A stretch of 64,000 nucleotides of DNA, taken from assembly GCA_027314165.1 (NCBI GenBank), contig DAHVCH010000006.1:1-64000 (forward strand), in the 5' to 3' direction. A model generated the notes under the pieces. It saw nothing but the letters and a program-made list of their open reading frames with translations. It made no database searches and was not told where the DNA came from. The DNA is from Thermoplasmata archaeon (GTDB lineage Archaea > Thermoplasmatota > Thermoplasmata > Lutacidiplasmatales > UBA184). Below are positions 18,016-27,671 of the stretch, piece after piece. Both the position numbers and the translations under genes were made by a program. Every line of letters begins with the position of its first letter. Position 1 is the stretch's first letter.

Positions 18016-18558
18016 GTGAGCGGGTTGAGCGCCAGCCAGGACAGCGCAGAGGCGAGGGACGGCGCCGCGGGCCGACGCAGGCCGATTCCCGAAGGGCCCA
18101 CCCCGGGCTCGTCCGGGTCCCCCGGTGCACCGCGACCTCCTGCCGCCATGCCCGGCGGCCCGCTTCGTCCCCACGTGCCCACCGACCTCCAGGCCTCCCT
18201 TCTCGGAAGCTCGTTCTACGCCGGATCGTTCGCTTTCCGGACCTGGATGCGGGAGTCCCCGCAGAGCCTGGTCTCCCAGCGGCGCCTCTCCGAACGCCCT
18301 GACCTGGGTCTCCGCCCGCTTCGGGAATGGAGCGCGCCGGGCGACCTGCGGGTCAGCGCGCCAACCCGTCAGGCAGACCTGGCGCTCAAGGAGCCCGGGG
18401 TGGCCGAGGCGGCTCCCTCCGCCCTGTCCGAGCTCACCCCTTCGCGCGGTGACCTCCCCACGTTGAGGCCCGAAGAGCCGCTCCGCTCCCTGCGCTTCGC
18501 CGCTCTCGAGACCTCGCGTCGCTCTCGCCCCTCACAGACGGATCCCTCGACTTCATGA
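18016..18558 (+). CDS. Hypothetical soluble protein between tatA and tatC
   Basis: GTG-started ORF overlapping tatC start by 4 bp; no evident TM. Confidence 0.55.
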   Translation: MSGLSASQDSAEARDGAAGRRRPIPEGPTPGSSGSPGAPRPPAAMPGGPLRPHVPTDLQASLLGSSFYAGSFAFRTWMRESPQSLVSQRRLSERPDLGLRPLREWSAPGDLRVSAPTRQADLALKEPGVAEAAPSALSELTPSRGDLPTLRPEEPLRSLRFAALETSRRSRPSQTDPSTS

Positions 18559-19394
18559 ACGAGCTGCAGCGGCTCCTGTCCATCGTCGAGGAGCTGCGCC
18601 GTCGACTCATCCGCATCGCCGTGGTCATCCTCCCGCTCTTCGCCTTTTTCAACATGTTCGAGATCCGCTGGGGAAAGGTCCCTTTCCTCCCCTGGGCCGT
18701 CGCGTACCCCTGGCCCAGCCCGTTCTACAACGTGACCGCCCAGGTCTTCGGCTGGATGAGGACCCAGATGCTGAGCGGGGTCCAGGGGCAGGTGACCCTG
18801 CTGAACTTGGGCGTGGGCGACTCCGTCATCGCCCAGATGGAGATCGGGCTGCTCCTCTCCGTGGCCTTCGGGATGCCCTGGATCGTTCATGAGGTGGGGG
18901 CGTTCCTCATGCCCGCGCTCCGTCAGAACGAGAGGGCGCTCCTCAAGACCATCGGGATCCCGGCGACGCTCCTCTTCATCCTGGGGTTCACGATCGGCCT
19001 CCTCTGGATCACGCCCTTCACCTTCCTCCTGCTGTTCAAGTACGTCGCGGCGATGGGCCTCGCCCCGGTGCTGTCGGCCGAGAGCTTCCTCGAGTTCACG
19101 CTGCTCTACACCCTCGCCTTCGGGATCGTCTTCGAACTGCCCGTGTTCGTCTACGCCCTCTCCCGGGTGGGGCTGGTCCACGCGAGCGCCTGGCGAAAGC
19201 ACTGGAGGGGCGCGGTCATCGGGTGCCTCGTCTTCGGGATGATCATCACCCCGGACAACTCCGGGATCACGATGCTCCTCATCGCGATCCCGATGTTCGG
19301 CCTCTACGTCGCGGGTCTGCTGGCCGCCGAGAGGCACCAGCGCCGGGTCGACCGCGCCAAGCTCCTCGCCATCCCGGCGGCGGGCGCGGCCTGA
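18555..19394 (+). CDS. tatC: Twin-arginine translocase subunit TatC
   Basis: MNELQRLLSIVEELRRRLIRIAVVILPLFAFF; multi-TM topology, MPWIVHEVGAFLMPALRQNER, Tat neighbourhood. Confidence 0.88.
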   Translation: MNELQRLLSIVEELRRRLIRIAVVILPLFAFFNMFEIRWGKVPFLPWAVAYPWPSPFYNVTAQVFGWMRTQMLSGVQGQVTLLNLGVGDSVIAQMEIGLLLSVAFGMPWIVHEVGAFLMPALRQNERALLKTIGIPATLLFILGFTIGLLWITPFTFLLLFKYVAAMGLAPVLSAESFLEFTLLYTLAFGIVFELPVFVYALSRVGLVHASAWRKHWRGAVIGCLVFGMIITPDNSGITMLLIAIPMFGLYVAGLLAAERHQRRVDRAKLLAIPAAGAA

Positions 19395-19407
19395 GGGGGA
19401 CCCGGTC

Positions 19408-19803
19408 ATGAGCCTGTTCTCCGACGTCGACTGGGCCATCCTCCTCCTGGCCGCGGCCCTCTTGCTCATGGGCGGGCACGGGACGGAGATCTTCCGGACC
19501 CTCGGGAGGCTCTACGGCAAGTACATGCGCATCCGGCAGGAGCTCACGCTCAATTTCCAGAGCCAGCTCATGGCGGCCGATGTCCTGGGCTCGGCGGCGG
19601 CCGGGCCGCTCCCCGTGGTGAACGCCGCGGAGGCCCCCAAACCGGCCGTACCGGTAGCGCCTCTCTCGGACGCCACGGCGGCCAGCGCCCCGTCCGCGTC
19701 CCCCCCTAACGCTCCGGCCGTCGCCGCGGCGGGGGGCGGACCAATCCACCAAGTTCATAGGGGGTCCACATTCCCCCAGGATGGGGCTGAGATGTTCCGA
19801 TGA
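19408..19803 (+). CDS. Second TatA/B-like protein (divergent)
   Basis: DWAILLLAAALLLMGGHGTEIFRTLGRLYGKYMRIRQELTLNFQSQ: short TM plus amphipathic helix, downstream of tatC. Confidence 0.6.
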   Translation: MSLFSDVDWAILLLAAALLLMGGHGTEIFRTLGRLYGKYMRIRQELTLNFQSQLMAADVLGSAAAGPLPVVNAAEAPKPAVPVAPLSDATAASAPSASPPNAPAVAAAGGGPIHQVHRGSTFPQDGAEMFR

Positions 19804-20252
19804 GCCGGGGCGTACTGTTGCTCCTTGTTCTCCTTTTGGTCATGTCGACTGCCCTGGCCGTCCCTCTTCCTCGGGTTTCCGTCAGTGCGGGGGCCCCGGG
19901 GATCGAACCCTTCGCGCGGTCCGTCCCGACGACGACGACGGCGAACCAGTCCAACCAGAGCGGTTCCTCCTCCGCCAGCTCGGCGATCCCGCCGGTCGTC
20001 TGCCCGCTGCCTCCAGTGAACACCACGCTCGGGATCTTCTCCTGCAAGCAGATGCTCGACCTGACCGAGATCTTCGTGATCCTGTTCGGGATCACGATCA
20101 CCCTCTACGTCTACAAGGACGCCGACCAGGCCGAGCTTCCGGGCGAGGCCGTCGACGTGCCGATCACGGGCCACGAGGAGCTCGAGATGCGCCGCCGGAA
20201 GGACGCCGAGGAGCGCGCCCTCGCCGAGCTCGAGGAGAAGGAGGACGAATGA
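19800..20252 (+). CDS. Secreted/membrane small protein preceding Rieske
   Basis: Signal peptide, extracytoplasmic segment, one TM (LTEIFVILFGITITLYVY), charged cytoplasmic tail; overlaps neighbours by 4 bp. Confidence 0.6.
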   Translation: MSRGVLLLLVLLLVMSTALAVPLPRVSVSAGAPGIEPFARSVPTTTTANQSNQSGSSSASSAIPPVVCPLPPVNTTLGIFSCKQMLDLTEIFVILFGITITLYVYKDADQAELPGEAVDVPITGHEELEMRRRKDAEERALAELEEKEDE

Positions 20253-21127
20253 CGGACGGCTTCGAGGGGGAGGGACCTATCGACTGGGCTTCGCGACTGG
20301 GGTTCGACCGACCGGACTTCGACCTTCGCCTCGCCTCCTACCTTGAGCTCAGTCGCCCGATGCCTCCCGGGATCGTCCGTCGCATCGACGCGCCGGACAT
20401 GAACGACCCGAAGGTCCAGGCCGAGGTCGACGAGGCGAAGCGCAACCTCCTGAAGCTCCTCGCGGTGGGCGGGCTCGCCGCCGCGGTGGGAGGCGGCGCC
20501 GTCGGGGCCGCCCTCCAGTACATCCAGCCCCCGATGCAGGGTCTCGCTTCCTACCCCCGCGTCCAACTGCTCTTTGCGGACGGGACGCCCATCACCACCT
20601 CGAACATCGACAGCCAGATCGACCCGACGACGATCACGGTGTTCTCCTTCGATTACCCGCTCTCCGGGGAGGTGAACATGCTCCTCAACCTGGACCCGAC
20701 CTTCGGCGTTCCTCCCAACGGCGTCGGGCCGAAGAAGAACATCGTGGCCTACTCGGCGATCTGCCAGCACCTGGGATGCATCCCTCCGTTCCTCTCCTAC
20801 TACCCCGCCTCCGAGGCGAAGCAGTGCGGGTTCAACAACGGGGCCCCCTTCATCCACTGCATCTGCCACGGCTCGACCTACGACCCGTACACGGGGGACA
20901 GTGCGACCGGGGGCGGAGCGTCCGTGCTGACCGGCCCGACGGTGCTCCCGCTCCCCCAGTGCCTGCTCGACACCGACGCGAACGGGAACATCTTCGTGAC
21001 GAGCGTCATCGGGCCACCGGTGAAGGGGCACTTCACCACCCTCCTCGGCGGGACCCCCGGTCCGGTGCCCGCGAAGATCAACCCGATCCAGGTCCAACCC
21101 ATCCCGAACGGCCAGCGGTGCCCGTAG
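20249..21127 (+). CDS. Rieske [2Fe-2S] protein
   Basis: ICQHLGCIPP...HCICHGSTYDPYTG; KRNLLKLLAVGGLAAAVGG Tat-like anchor. Confidence 0.92.
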   Translation: MTDGFEGEGPIDWASRLGFDRPDFDLRLASYLELSRPMPPGIVRRIDAPDMNDPKVQAEVDEAKRNLLKLLAVGGLAAAVGGGAVGAALQYIQPPMQGLASYPRVQLLFADGTPITTSNIDSQIDPTTITVFSFDYPLSGEVNMLLNLDPTFGVPPNGVGPKKNIVAYSAICQHLGCIPPFLSYYPASEAKQCGFNNGAPFIHCICHGSTYDPYTGDSATGGGASVLTGPTVLPLPQCLLDTDANGNIFVTSVIGPPVKGHFTTLLGGTPGPVPAKINPIQVQPIPNGQRCP

Positions 21128-21155
21128 GTCGAAGCCCGAGGAAAGTGGAGGGGAC

Positions 21156-22592
21156 ATGACCGGGACCGGAGGTGGGGGATCGGCGCACGGACGCCCCGCG
21201 TCGCCCTCGGTGCCGGAGTACCGGCCGACCTTCAACCGCGTCCTGGACCGGATCTGGGACTTCGTCGAGGTCCGGGCCGGCACGAAGAAGTGGGCGATGC
21301 GCCCGCAGCCGGACTTCTCCTTCAATCCGTCCTACTGGACGGGGGCGTTCGTCGCGAACGCCTTCGTGGTGCAGGTCACCACCGGGCTGCTGCTCCTGTT
21401 CTACTACATCCCGTCGGCGAGCCCCACGACGGCCGGGGGGCCTCCGGCGGCGTGGGCGTCCACCTACTACATCATCCACGGCGTCCCGCTCGGCTGGCTG
21501 CTGTTGTCCGCCCACTTATACGGGGCGTACGCGACGATATTCCTCGCCTTCGTCCACTTCTTCCGCGGCTTCTACGCCGGGGTCTACAAGCCCCCGCGTG
21601 AGCTCTCCTGGATGGTCGGAACGCTCCTCCTGGCCGCCATGCTCGGGATGGGGTTCACCGGCTACCTCCTGCCCTTCACCGCCCTCTCCGTAGGGGCGAC
21701 GAACGTGGGCGTCGCGCTCACCCTCTCCGTTCCCGGGATCGGTCCCCCGACGGCGCGTCTCATCTTATCGGACGGTACCTACCAGGGCCTGCTGTCGCGG
21801 ATGTTCGCGCTGCACGTCGTGGCCATCCCGCTCGCCCTCGCGGCGCTCCTCTACGCCCACATCTCGCTCTTCGAGATCCACGGGATCGCCCCGAAGGCCT
21901 CCTCCGACCCGAGGGCGAAGCGGATCTTCACGCACCAGGACGATGCCAAGCTGGGGACCTTCTTCCCGAAGGTCTTCTTCTACATGATCAAATGGGCGCT
22001 CTTCTACGCCGGGCTGCTGCTCATGATGGCGGCGTCCTGGCCGGTGCCCTTGGCGCCCGCCTTCGGCTCCTCGAGCGCGGGGGGCGCTTCTCCGGAGCCG
22101 GACTGGTACTTCCTGTGGCTCTACAAGCTCGCGGACTTCCAGTACGTGAGCCCGTTCGTGGCCGTGGGGACGGTCACCTCGGTCCTGATCTTCATCCTGT
22201 TCCTGCCCTGGATCTCCCAGATCTTCCCGTTCCTGGATGGAGGGAAGAAGACCCATCCCCGCGACCGTCCCGTCATGCTCGGGGTCGGGAACTTCTTGAT
22301 CGGGTTCTTCATCCTGATGACCGTCTGGGGCGGGGTCATGCCGGGGGTCGTCATCCCGGCCACGATGTACGGCCTCTACGTCGGAGCGATCGCGGGCGCG
22401 AACGCGCTCGTCATCTTCGTGCTCTACTGGATGTACCGCACGAGCTACCGGGCCCGCGTGGCGGCCAAGGAGGGCCGCCGCAGGCTCTCCCTGGGAGCGC
22501 CCGCCGCGGGAGCCCCTGTCCCCTCGAAGTCCACCTCGACACCCGTGCCCGTCGCCGCGAGCGCGACGGGGGAGGTCGCGACCCATGGGTGA
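21156..22592 (+). CDS. Cytochrome b (bc-type complex)
   Basis: WVHxx-like TM helices; GWLLLSAHLYGAYATIFLAFVHFFRGFYAGVYKPPRELSWMVGTLLLAAMLGMGFTGYLLPF; EPDWYFLWLYKL. Confidence 0.9.
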   Translation: MTGTGGGGSAHGRPASPSVPEYRPTFNRVLDRIWDFVEVRAGTKKWAMRPQPDFSFNPSYWTGAFVANAFVVQVTTGLLLLFYYIPSASPTTAGGPPAAWASTYYIIHGVPLGWLLLSAHLYGAYATIFLAFVHFFRGFYAGVYKPPRELSWMVGTLLLAAMLGMGFTGYLLPFTALSVGATNVGVALTLSVPGIGPPTARLILSDGTYQGLLSRMFALHVVAIPLALAALLYAHISLFEIHGIAPKASSDPRAKRIFTHQDDAKLGTFFPKVFFYMIKWALFYAGLLLMMAASWPVPLAPAFGSSSAGGASPEPDWYFLWLYKLADFQYVSPFVAVGTVTSVLIFILFLPWISQIFPFLDGGKKTHPRDRPVMLGVGNFLIGFFILMTVWGGVMPGVVIPATMYGLYVGAIAGANALVIFVLYWMYRTSYRARVAAKEGRRRLSLGAPAAGAPVPSKSTSTPVPVAASATGEVATHG

Positions 22593-22875
22593 GCGGAAGG
22601 AGACTTCCCCGAAGGCGAGGCCCAAGCCGCGCTACAAGACGCGCGTGCTATGGGGGGTCCTCTCGGGCCTCTTCCTGGTCGGGCTCGTCTCCTTCCTGGT
22701 CGGTCTCTACGCCCTCTCCGTCGCGTGGGGCGGGGGCACTGCCCTGGTCTGGCTCCCCGTGGGGATCGCGGGGATGATCGGCGCGCTGTTCTGCCTTCTG
22801 CTGACCCTGGGCGTGGTCTATCGCGTCGACCGCCTCCGAGGGAACCTCACGCGTCGCGTGGAGATGTTCGAATGA
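22585..22875 (+). CDS. Small two-TM protein
   Basis: [26 protein letters not shown]...[27 protein letters not shown]; overlaps the cytochrome b gene. Confidence 0.6.
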   Translation: MGERKETSPKARPKPRYKTRVLWGVLSGLFLVGLVSFLVGLYALSVAWGGGTALVWLPVGIAGMIGALFCLLLTLGVVYRVDRLRGNLTRRVEMFE

Positions 22876-22900
22876 TGGGAGGGGGGGCAGGGTCGGTCCG

Positions 22901-25234
22901 ATGATCCGAAGCGCACTTCTCCTCGGCATCGTGCTGCTGGCGGTCGGCGGCGCCCTCATCGCCGTGCCCGCGGGCCAGACCTGGAGCTTCTCGCTCCTGG
23001 GCGTGAACTCGGTCTACCCGCACGGTGTACCGAGCGACGCGATGGGCGGGGCGGCCCATCTCGGCTTCTCCGCTCCGTACGCGATGGCGGACACGGTCCA
23101 GTACAACCTGACGTGGACCGGGGGCCCGCCCGATACCTCGATCGAGGTCTACGCGTGCACGGACTCGTCCTGTCGGACGCTGGGCACGCTCCTTGCGGTG
23201 GGAACCGGGGGCGCGGGGGGGTTCGAGTTCGGCCTCCCGATCGGGGAGTATTTCATGCTCAACACGACGGCCACGAGCAGCGCGCTCGGGGTCAACATGA
23301 GCCAGGCCACCCAGGGGCTCTCCCCCGGCCAGGCGATCCCCTCCCCCGCGAGCGGCGGCCTCTCCGTGGTCGTCACCGCGAACCTGCAGTCGGGAATGGG
23401 ACTCCTGGGGCTGGCCCCGTTCTCGGTGGGGGCCCTCCTCGGGATCTACGGGTTCCTCTCCTACCCCTCCTACGAGGCCGTCCCCACCGGCATCTCCCGC
23501 CGGCTCGACTACTACCTCGCCGCCATCCTCATCCTGCTGGCCGGGGAGGGCCTGCTCGCGGGCTACATCGTCACTTTAGGCTCGCTCGCGTCCATCGGGG
23601 CGCAGAGCGCCGTCGGCTTCGCCCTGGGGTTGATGATCCTGGGCGGCGGATTGCTCTTCCACATCCTGGACGTCTCCTTCCGGGATCGTGAGATCGCCGC
23701 CGAGAAGCTCGCCCGAACGCGGGAGCCGCCCTACTGGTTCCGCCGCTACGTCCTGCACTGGCTCACGACGACGGACCACAAGGAGATCGGCCTGATGTAC
23801 ATGGTCGCGTCCTTCGGGTTCCTCATCATCGGCGGCATCTACGCGATGCTGATCCGGGTGGACCTGTTCCTGCCGGCCGTCGGGATGACCCCCGGCTCCA
23901 TCGGGATCTCGCCGGACCTCTACTCCACGCTCTTCACCGAGCATGGGATCATCATGATCTTCCTCGTGGTCATGCCGCTCATGGCCGGGTGGGGGAACTA
24001 CCTCGTGCCCACGATGGTGGGCGCGAAGGACATGGCCATGCCCCGGATCAACAACATGGCCTTCTGGCTGATCCCTCCGGCCGGGGTCCTCATCATCCTC
24101 TCAGGAGCGAACGGGGGTTGGACCGGTTACGTCCCGCTCACGACGCTCATGCCCGGCCGCGGGATCGACATCTGGATCGCGGGCCTGCACATCCTCTCCA
24201 TCTCCTCGATGTTGGGGGCGATCAACTTCGTCGTGACGGTGATGAAGCACCGTGCGCCGGGCGTCACCTACTGGAACATGCCCATCTTCGTCTGGTCGAC
24301 GTTCATCAACAGCTTCCTGGTGATCGCGGCGATGCCGTCGCTGTCGGTGGCCCTCTCGATGGTGCTCTCCGACCGCAACTTCGGCACCCATCTCACCTAC
24401 GGCGTCGACGGGTCTCCCTTGGGCGGCCCGCTCCTCTACCAGAACCTCTTCTGGTTCTTCGGGCATCCGGAGGTCTACATCCTCATCCTGCCGGCCTTCG
24501 GGCTGGTCTCCACGATCCTCCCGAAGATGGTGCGGAAGCACCTCTTCGGCTACACGGCGATGGCGCTCTCCATCGCCTCGATCGGGATCCTGGGTTTCGT
24601 GGTCTGGCAGCACCACATGTTCACGACGGGCGAGGACACGAACACCCGTTTCATCTTCATGCTCACCACGATCGCCATCGCGGTGCCGACCGGCGTGAAG
24701 ATGTTCAACTGGCTGGCCACGATCTGGGGCGGCCGGGTGCGTCTGGAGATGCCGATGTGGTTCATCATCGCGTTCCTGACGATGTTCCTGATCGGCGGTC
24801 TTTCCGGGGTGATGCTGGGAACGATCCCCGTGGACTACCTCATCCACCAGACCTACTTCGTCGTGGCGCACTTCCACTACACGATCATGGGCGGGACGCT
24901 CATGGGCGTCTTCGCGGCGACCTACTTCTTCTACCCCATCATGACGCGTCGGTGGTACAGCCACACCCTGGGGCTCTGGCACTTCGTCCTGACCTACGTC
25001 GGGGGGAACCTGCTCTTCTTCCCGATGTTCTTTGACGGGATGGCGGGCATGCCCCGCCGGTACTACACCTACCTGCCCTGGTGGCCCACCCCGGTCGGGC
25101 TCGACCTGGGGCAGCTGAACGCGCTCTCCACGATCGGGGCCACGATCTTCGGGATCGGGACCCTCGTCTTCATCTTCAACATGGTCGCAAGCTACTACCG
25201 CGGGAAACCGGCCCCGGAGGACCCGTGGGCCTAA
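22901..25234 (+). CDS. coxA: Cytochrome c oxidase subunit I with about 270-aa N-terminal extension
   Basis: [80 protein letters not shown]. Confidence 0.95.
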   Translation: MIRSALLLGIVLLAVGGALIAVPAGQTWSFSLLGVNSVYPHGVPSDAMGGAAHLGFSAPYAMADTVQYNLTWTGGPPDTSIEVYACTDSSCRTLGTLLAVGTGGAGGFEFGLPIGEYFMLNTTATSSALGVNMSQATQGLSPGQAIPSPASGGLSVVVTANLQSGMGLLGLAPFSVGALLGIYGFLSYPSYEAVPTGISRRLDYYLAAILILLAGEGLLAGYIVTLGSLASIGAQSAVGFALGLMILGGGLLFHILDVSFRDREIAAEKLARTREPPYWFRRYVLHWLTTTDHKEIGLMYMVASFGFLIIGGIYAMLIRVDLFLPAVGMTPGSIGISPDLYSTLFTEHGIIMIFLVVMPLMAGWGNYLVPTMVGAKDMAMPRINNMAFWLIPPAGVLIILSGANGGWTGYVPLTTLMPGRGIDIWIAGLHILSISSMLGAINFVVTVMKHRAPGVTYWNMPIFVWSTFINSFLVIAAMPSLSVALSMVLSDRNFGTHLTYGVDGSPLGGPLLYQNLFWFFGHPEVYILILPAFGLVSTILPKMVRKHLFGYTAMALSIASIGILGFVVWQHHMFTTGEDTNTRFIFMLTTIAIAVPTGVKMFNWLATIWGGRVRLEMPMWFIIAFLTMFLIGGLSGVMLGTIPVDYLIHQTYFVVAHFHYTIMGGTLMGVFAATYFFYPIMTRRWYSHTLGLWHFVLTYVGGNLLFFPMFFDGMAGMPRRYYTYLPWWPTPVGLDLGQLNALSTIGATIFGIGTLVFIFNMVASYYRGKPAPEDPWA

Positions 25235-25863
25235 AGGACGGGACGGGTCCCGGTTCGAAGGTTTCTCCAGAGTTGAGCGAGGAGGGGAGCCGCTCGGCGG
25301 CGTTCCGCTACCTCGCCATCGTGTCGGCGGTGGTCGCCTATCTCACCGTGCTCCTCGGGGCCGGGGTCACCTTCTCCGACACGCCCCTCGTCTGCCCGAC
25401 GTGGCCCGGCTGCTCGCCGGGCCAGCTCATCCCCACCCTTGGGGGCCCGGCGACGCTCGAGTTCTCGCACCGGGCCCTCGCCCTCGTGCTCTCGCTCTGC
25501 ACCCTGGGGCTGCTGGCGCTCGCCTACCTGACGAAGCAGGCGAGCCCGGGGGTCCGCCGGATGACCTTCCTCGCGGCGGTGCTGGTCATCCTCCAGGCCC
25601 TCCTCGGAGGTGCGATCATCTTCAGCGACGCCGCGTTCGCCATCGTGGTCTTCCACCTAGGGCTCGCCACGCTCCTCTTCGGGATCCTGATCCTCATCGC
25701 GGTCATGGCGAACTTCCCGTTCCTGCCTCCTCGGTGGCAGGCCTCTCTCGTGGGCAGCCTGTCGAAGGTGGGCGAGGCCCGCAGCGAAATGGACCGGATG
25801 AACGGGGAGAGGAAGGGTCCCCCGTCCGTCGAGGGCGGCGCCTCCCCCAGTTCCGGACGGTAG
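25225..25863 (+). CDS. ctaA: Compact haem A synthase-like (CtaA/COX15 family)
   Basis: 4-TM protein, CPTWPGC pair, [27 protein letters not shown] start overlapping the coxA stop. Confidence 0.82.
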   Translation: MGLKDGTGPGSKVSPELSEEGSRSAAFRYLAIVSAVVAYLTVLLGAGVTFSDTPLVCPTWPGCSPGQLIPTLGGPATLEFSHRALALVLSLCTLGLLALAYLTKQASPGVRRMTFLAAVLVILQALLGGAIIFSDAAFAIVVFHLGLATLLFGILILIAVMANFPFLPPRWQASLVGSLSKVGEARSEMDRMNGERKGPPSVEGGASPSSGR

Positions 25864-25949
25864 TCCGACCCCACGACGCGGGCCCCCCCGGGCCGCACCG
25901 GTGAAGCCGACCCCCCACGGTTGATGAGCTCCGGGGTCTGCGCGCGTGG

Positions 25950-26879
25950 ATGGTCGACGCCGGCATTCTGGTCCTCCTCGGGATCATCGGGGCCGGAATG
26001 GCCGGGCTCAACCTCTGGATCCTCTTCCAGTTCTTCCCGAGGAATGCGCTGACCCCCACCTGGTCCCGGGCGATCCTGGTCTCCTATCTCTTGATCGCTT
26101 CCGTGGCCCTCTGGGTCTCGGTGGATTTTGACCTGCTCTCGGGCAACACGTCCGTCGGCTGGACCGCCGTGATGTTCGGCCTCCAGTTCATGATGATGTC
26201 CCCGTTCGTGTGGGTCGTCCCCCTCATCTTCAAGGGTGACACCATCCGGGTCCGCTTCTCCTCCTGGCGCTGGCCGGTCTTCCTGACCTTCCTGGTGCTC
26301 GCCAACGAGCTCGCGATGGGGGCCTCCTTCGTCGGGGTGACCCTCGGGGTCGGGGCCCTCGCTCCTCCAGGGCCGTGGGGCGTGCTCCTGGGCGCCTCTC
26401 GCTCGATCCTCTCGGTCTGGTTCCTCTGGGTCATGTTCGCGAACATGGTGCCGCTCCTCTTCTTCGCCCGCTTGCCCTCGCTCGAGCGCTGGGCCCTCCT
26501 CACCCTCGCAGCGAGCGGGGTCGTCGCTCCGCTGGTGGAGGTCCAGCCCTGGGTGGGGCTGGCGGCGGTCGCGGTCGTCATGGCGGGCGCGCTCGGGTTC
26601 CTCGTCCTTCGCCTCTTCCGTGCCTCCGGCGCCCCCGTGGAGAACCCCCGCCTGCTGACGGCCGTGGTGGTCGCCTTCGCCGCGATGGTCCTCTCGCAGG
26701 TCGCCTTCCTCCTCCGTCCAGGGAGCCCTTGGGCGCCGGTGCCCTTCGCCCTGGTCATGTTCGGGGTGATGGCCTCTGAGCTGCTCTTCGTCGTCCGCTC
26801 CATCCTGACGCCGTCGCACGTCGAGCCGACCGGGCTGCCCGCCGAGCTAGAGGTCAACTCGGCTTCACCCGCAGATTAA
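25950..26879 (+). CDS. Multi-TM membrane protein, apparently related to the N-terminal part of the 50.3-52.4 kb protein
   Basis: About 8 hydrophobic segments; LVLANELAMGASFVGV comparable with LVVLNEFLMGWTFQLA. Confidence 0.65.
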   Translation: MVDAGILVLLGIIGAGMAGLNLWILFQFFPRNALTPTWSRAILVSYLLIASVALWVSVDFDLLSGNTSVGWTAVMFGLQFMMMSPFVWVVPLIFKGDTIRVRFSSWRWPVFLTFLVLANELAMGASFVGVTLGVGALAPPGPWGVLLGASRSILSVWFLWVMFANMVPLLFFARLPSLERWALLTLAASGVVAPLVEVQPWVGLAAVAVVMAGALGFLVLRLFRASGAPVENPRLLTAVVVAFAAMVLSQVAFLLRPGSPWAPVPFALVMFGVMASELLFVVRSILTPSHVEPTGLPAELEVNSASPAD

Positions 26880-26914
26880 GGGCAAGCTGTCGCACCCGTG
26901 AGGGGGGGATCCGG

Positions 26915-27595
26915 GTGACCGACAACGAGTTCCTGCGCGAGGCGCTCCCAAGGGTGCGGACGCTGTGGAAGCGCGACCCCAAGGGGATGTCCCTCGACCT
27001 GCTCCGAGTCGGGATCGGGTTCGTCTGGGCGCTCAACCTGATCTTCGTGCTCGCGCCGAGCAACGGGTTCTTCTCCGGGTTCCAGGGGGTCGCGAGCGGG
27101 TTCGGACAGTCCAGCCTCGGCGGTCCCGGCTTTGCCAACCTCGTGGCGGGCCACGCGGAGTTCTTCGCCTGGATGATCGCGATCGTGACCGCCTACCTCG
27201 CCGTGGCTTTCCTCTTGGGGATCACGACGCGGCTCGCGTGCCTCGTCGGGATCGCGGCGTCCATCGCCTTCCTCTTGACGCAGTTCTACTCGACCTTCGC
27301 TCTAAACGGCACCGGGACCGACGTCGGTCCGCACCCGCTCTACCTCCTGATCTACCTCATCCTCTTCGCGGGCGGGGCGGGGCAGTACTTCGCCTTCGAC
27401 CACTGGGTCTGGGCGAGCGGGAACGCGAGGTTCCCGAGGCTCTCCAGCTGGATCGCCTCGCCCCGTGACCTTCCGTGCAACGCCACCTGCCCGAGGGCGG
27501 GGTACCTCCGGGTCGCAGGGCCCGAGCCTCACCTCGAGGGCTCGGCGGCCGCCCCGACGGGTGCGGGCGGCGAGAACGCGCCCGGCGCCACGTAA
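26915..27595 (+). CDS. DoxX-family-like membrane protein
   Basis: LLRVGIGFVWALNLIFVLAPSNGFFSGFQG...LAVAFLLGITTRLACLVGIAASIAFLLTQFYSTF; 4 TM; GTG start. Confidence 0.55.
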   Translation: MTDNEFLREALPRVRTLWKRDPKGMSLDLLRVGIGFVWALNLIFVLAPSNGFFSGFQGVASGFGQSSLGGPGFANLVAGHAEFFAWMIAIVTAYLAVAFLLGITTRLACLVGIAASIAFLLTQFYSTFALNGTGTDVGPHPLYLLIYLILFAGGAGQYFAFDHWVWASGNARFPRLSSWIASPRDLPCNATCPRAGYLRVAGPEPHLEGSAAAPTGAGGENAPGAT

Positions 27596-27671
27596 CCCCC
27601 GCTCCGGCCGAACCGCGCGAATGGGCCCTCTGGGCGGCGTTATCTCCCCTGCGGAGCTCGGAGCTGGGCCG

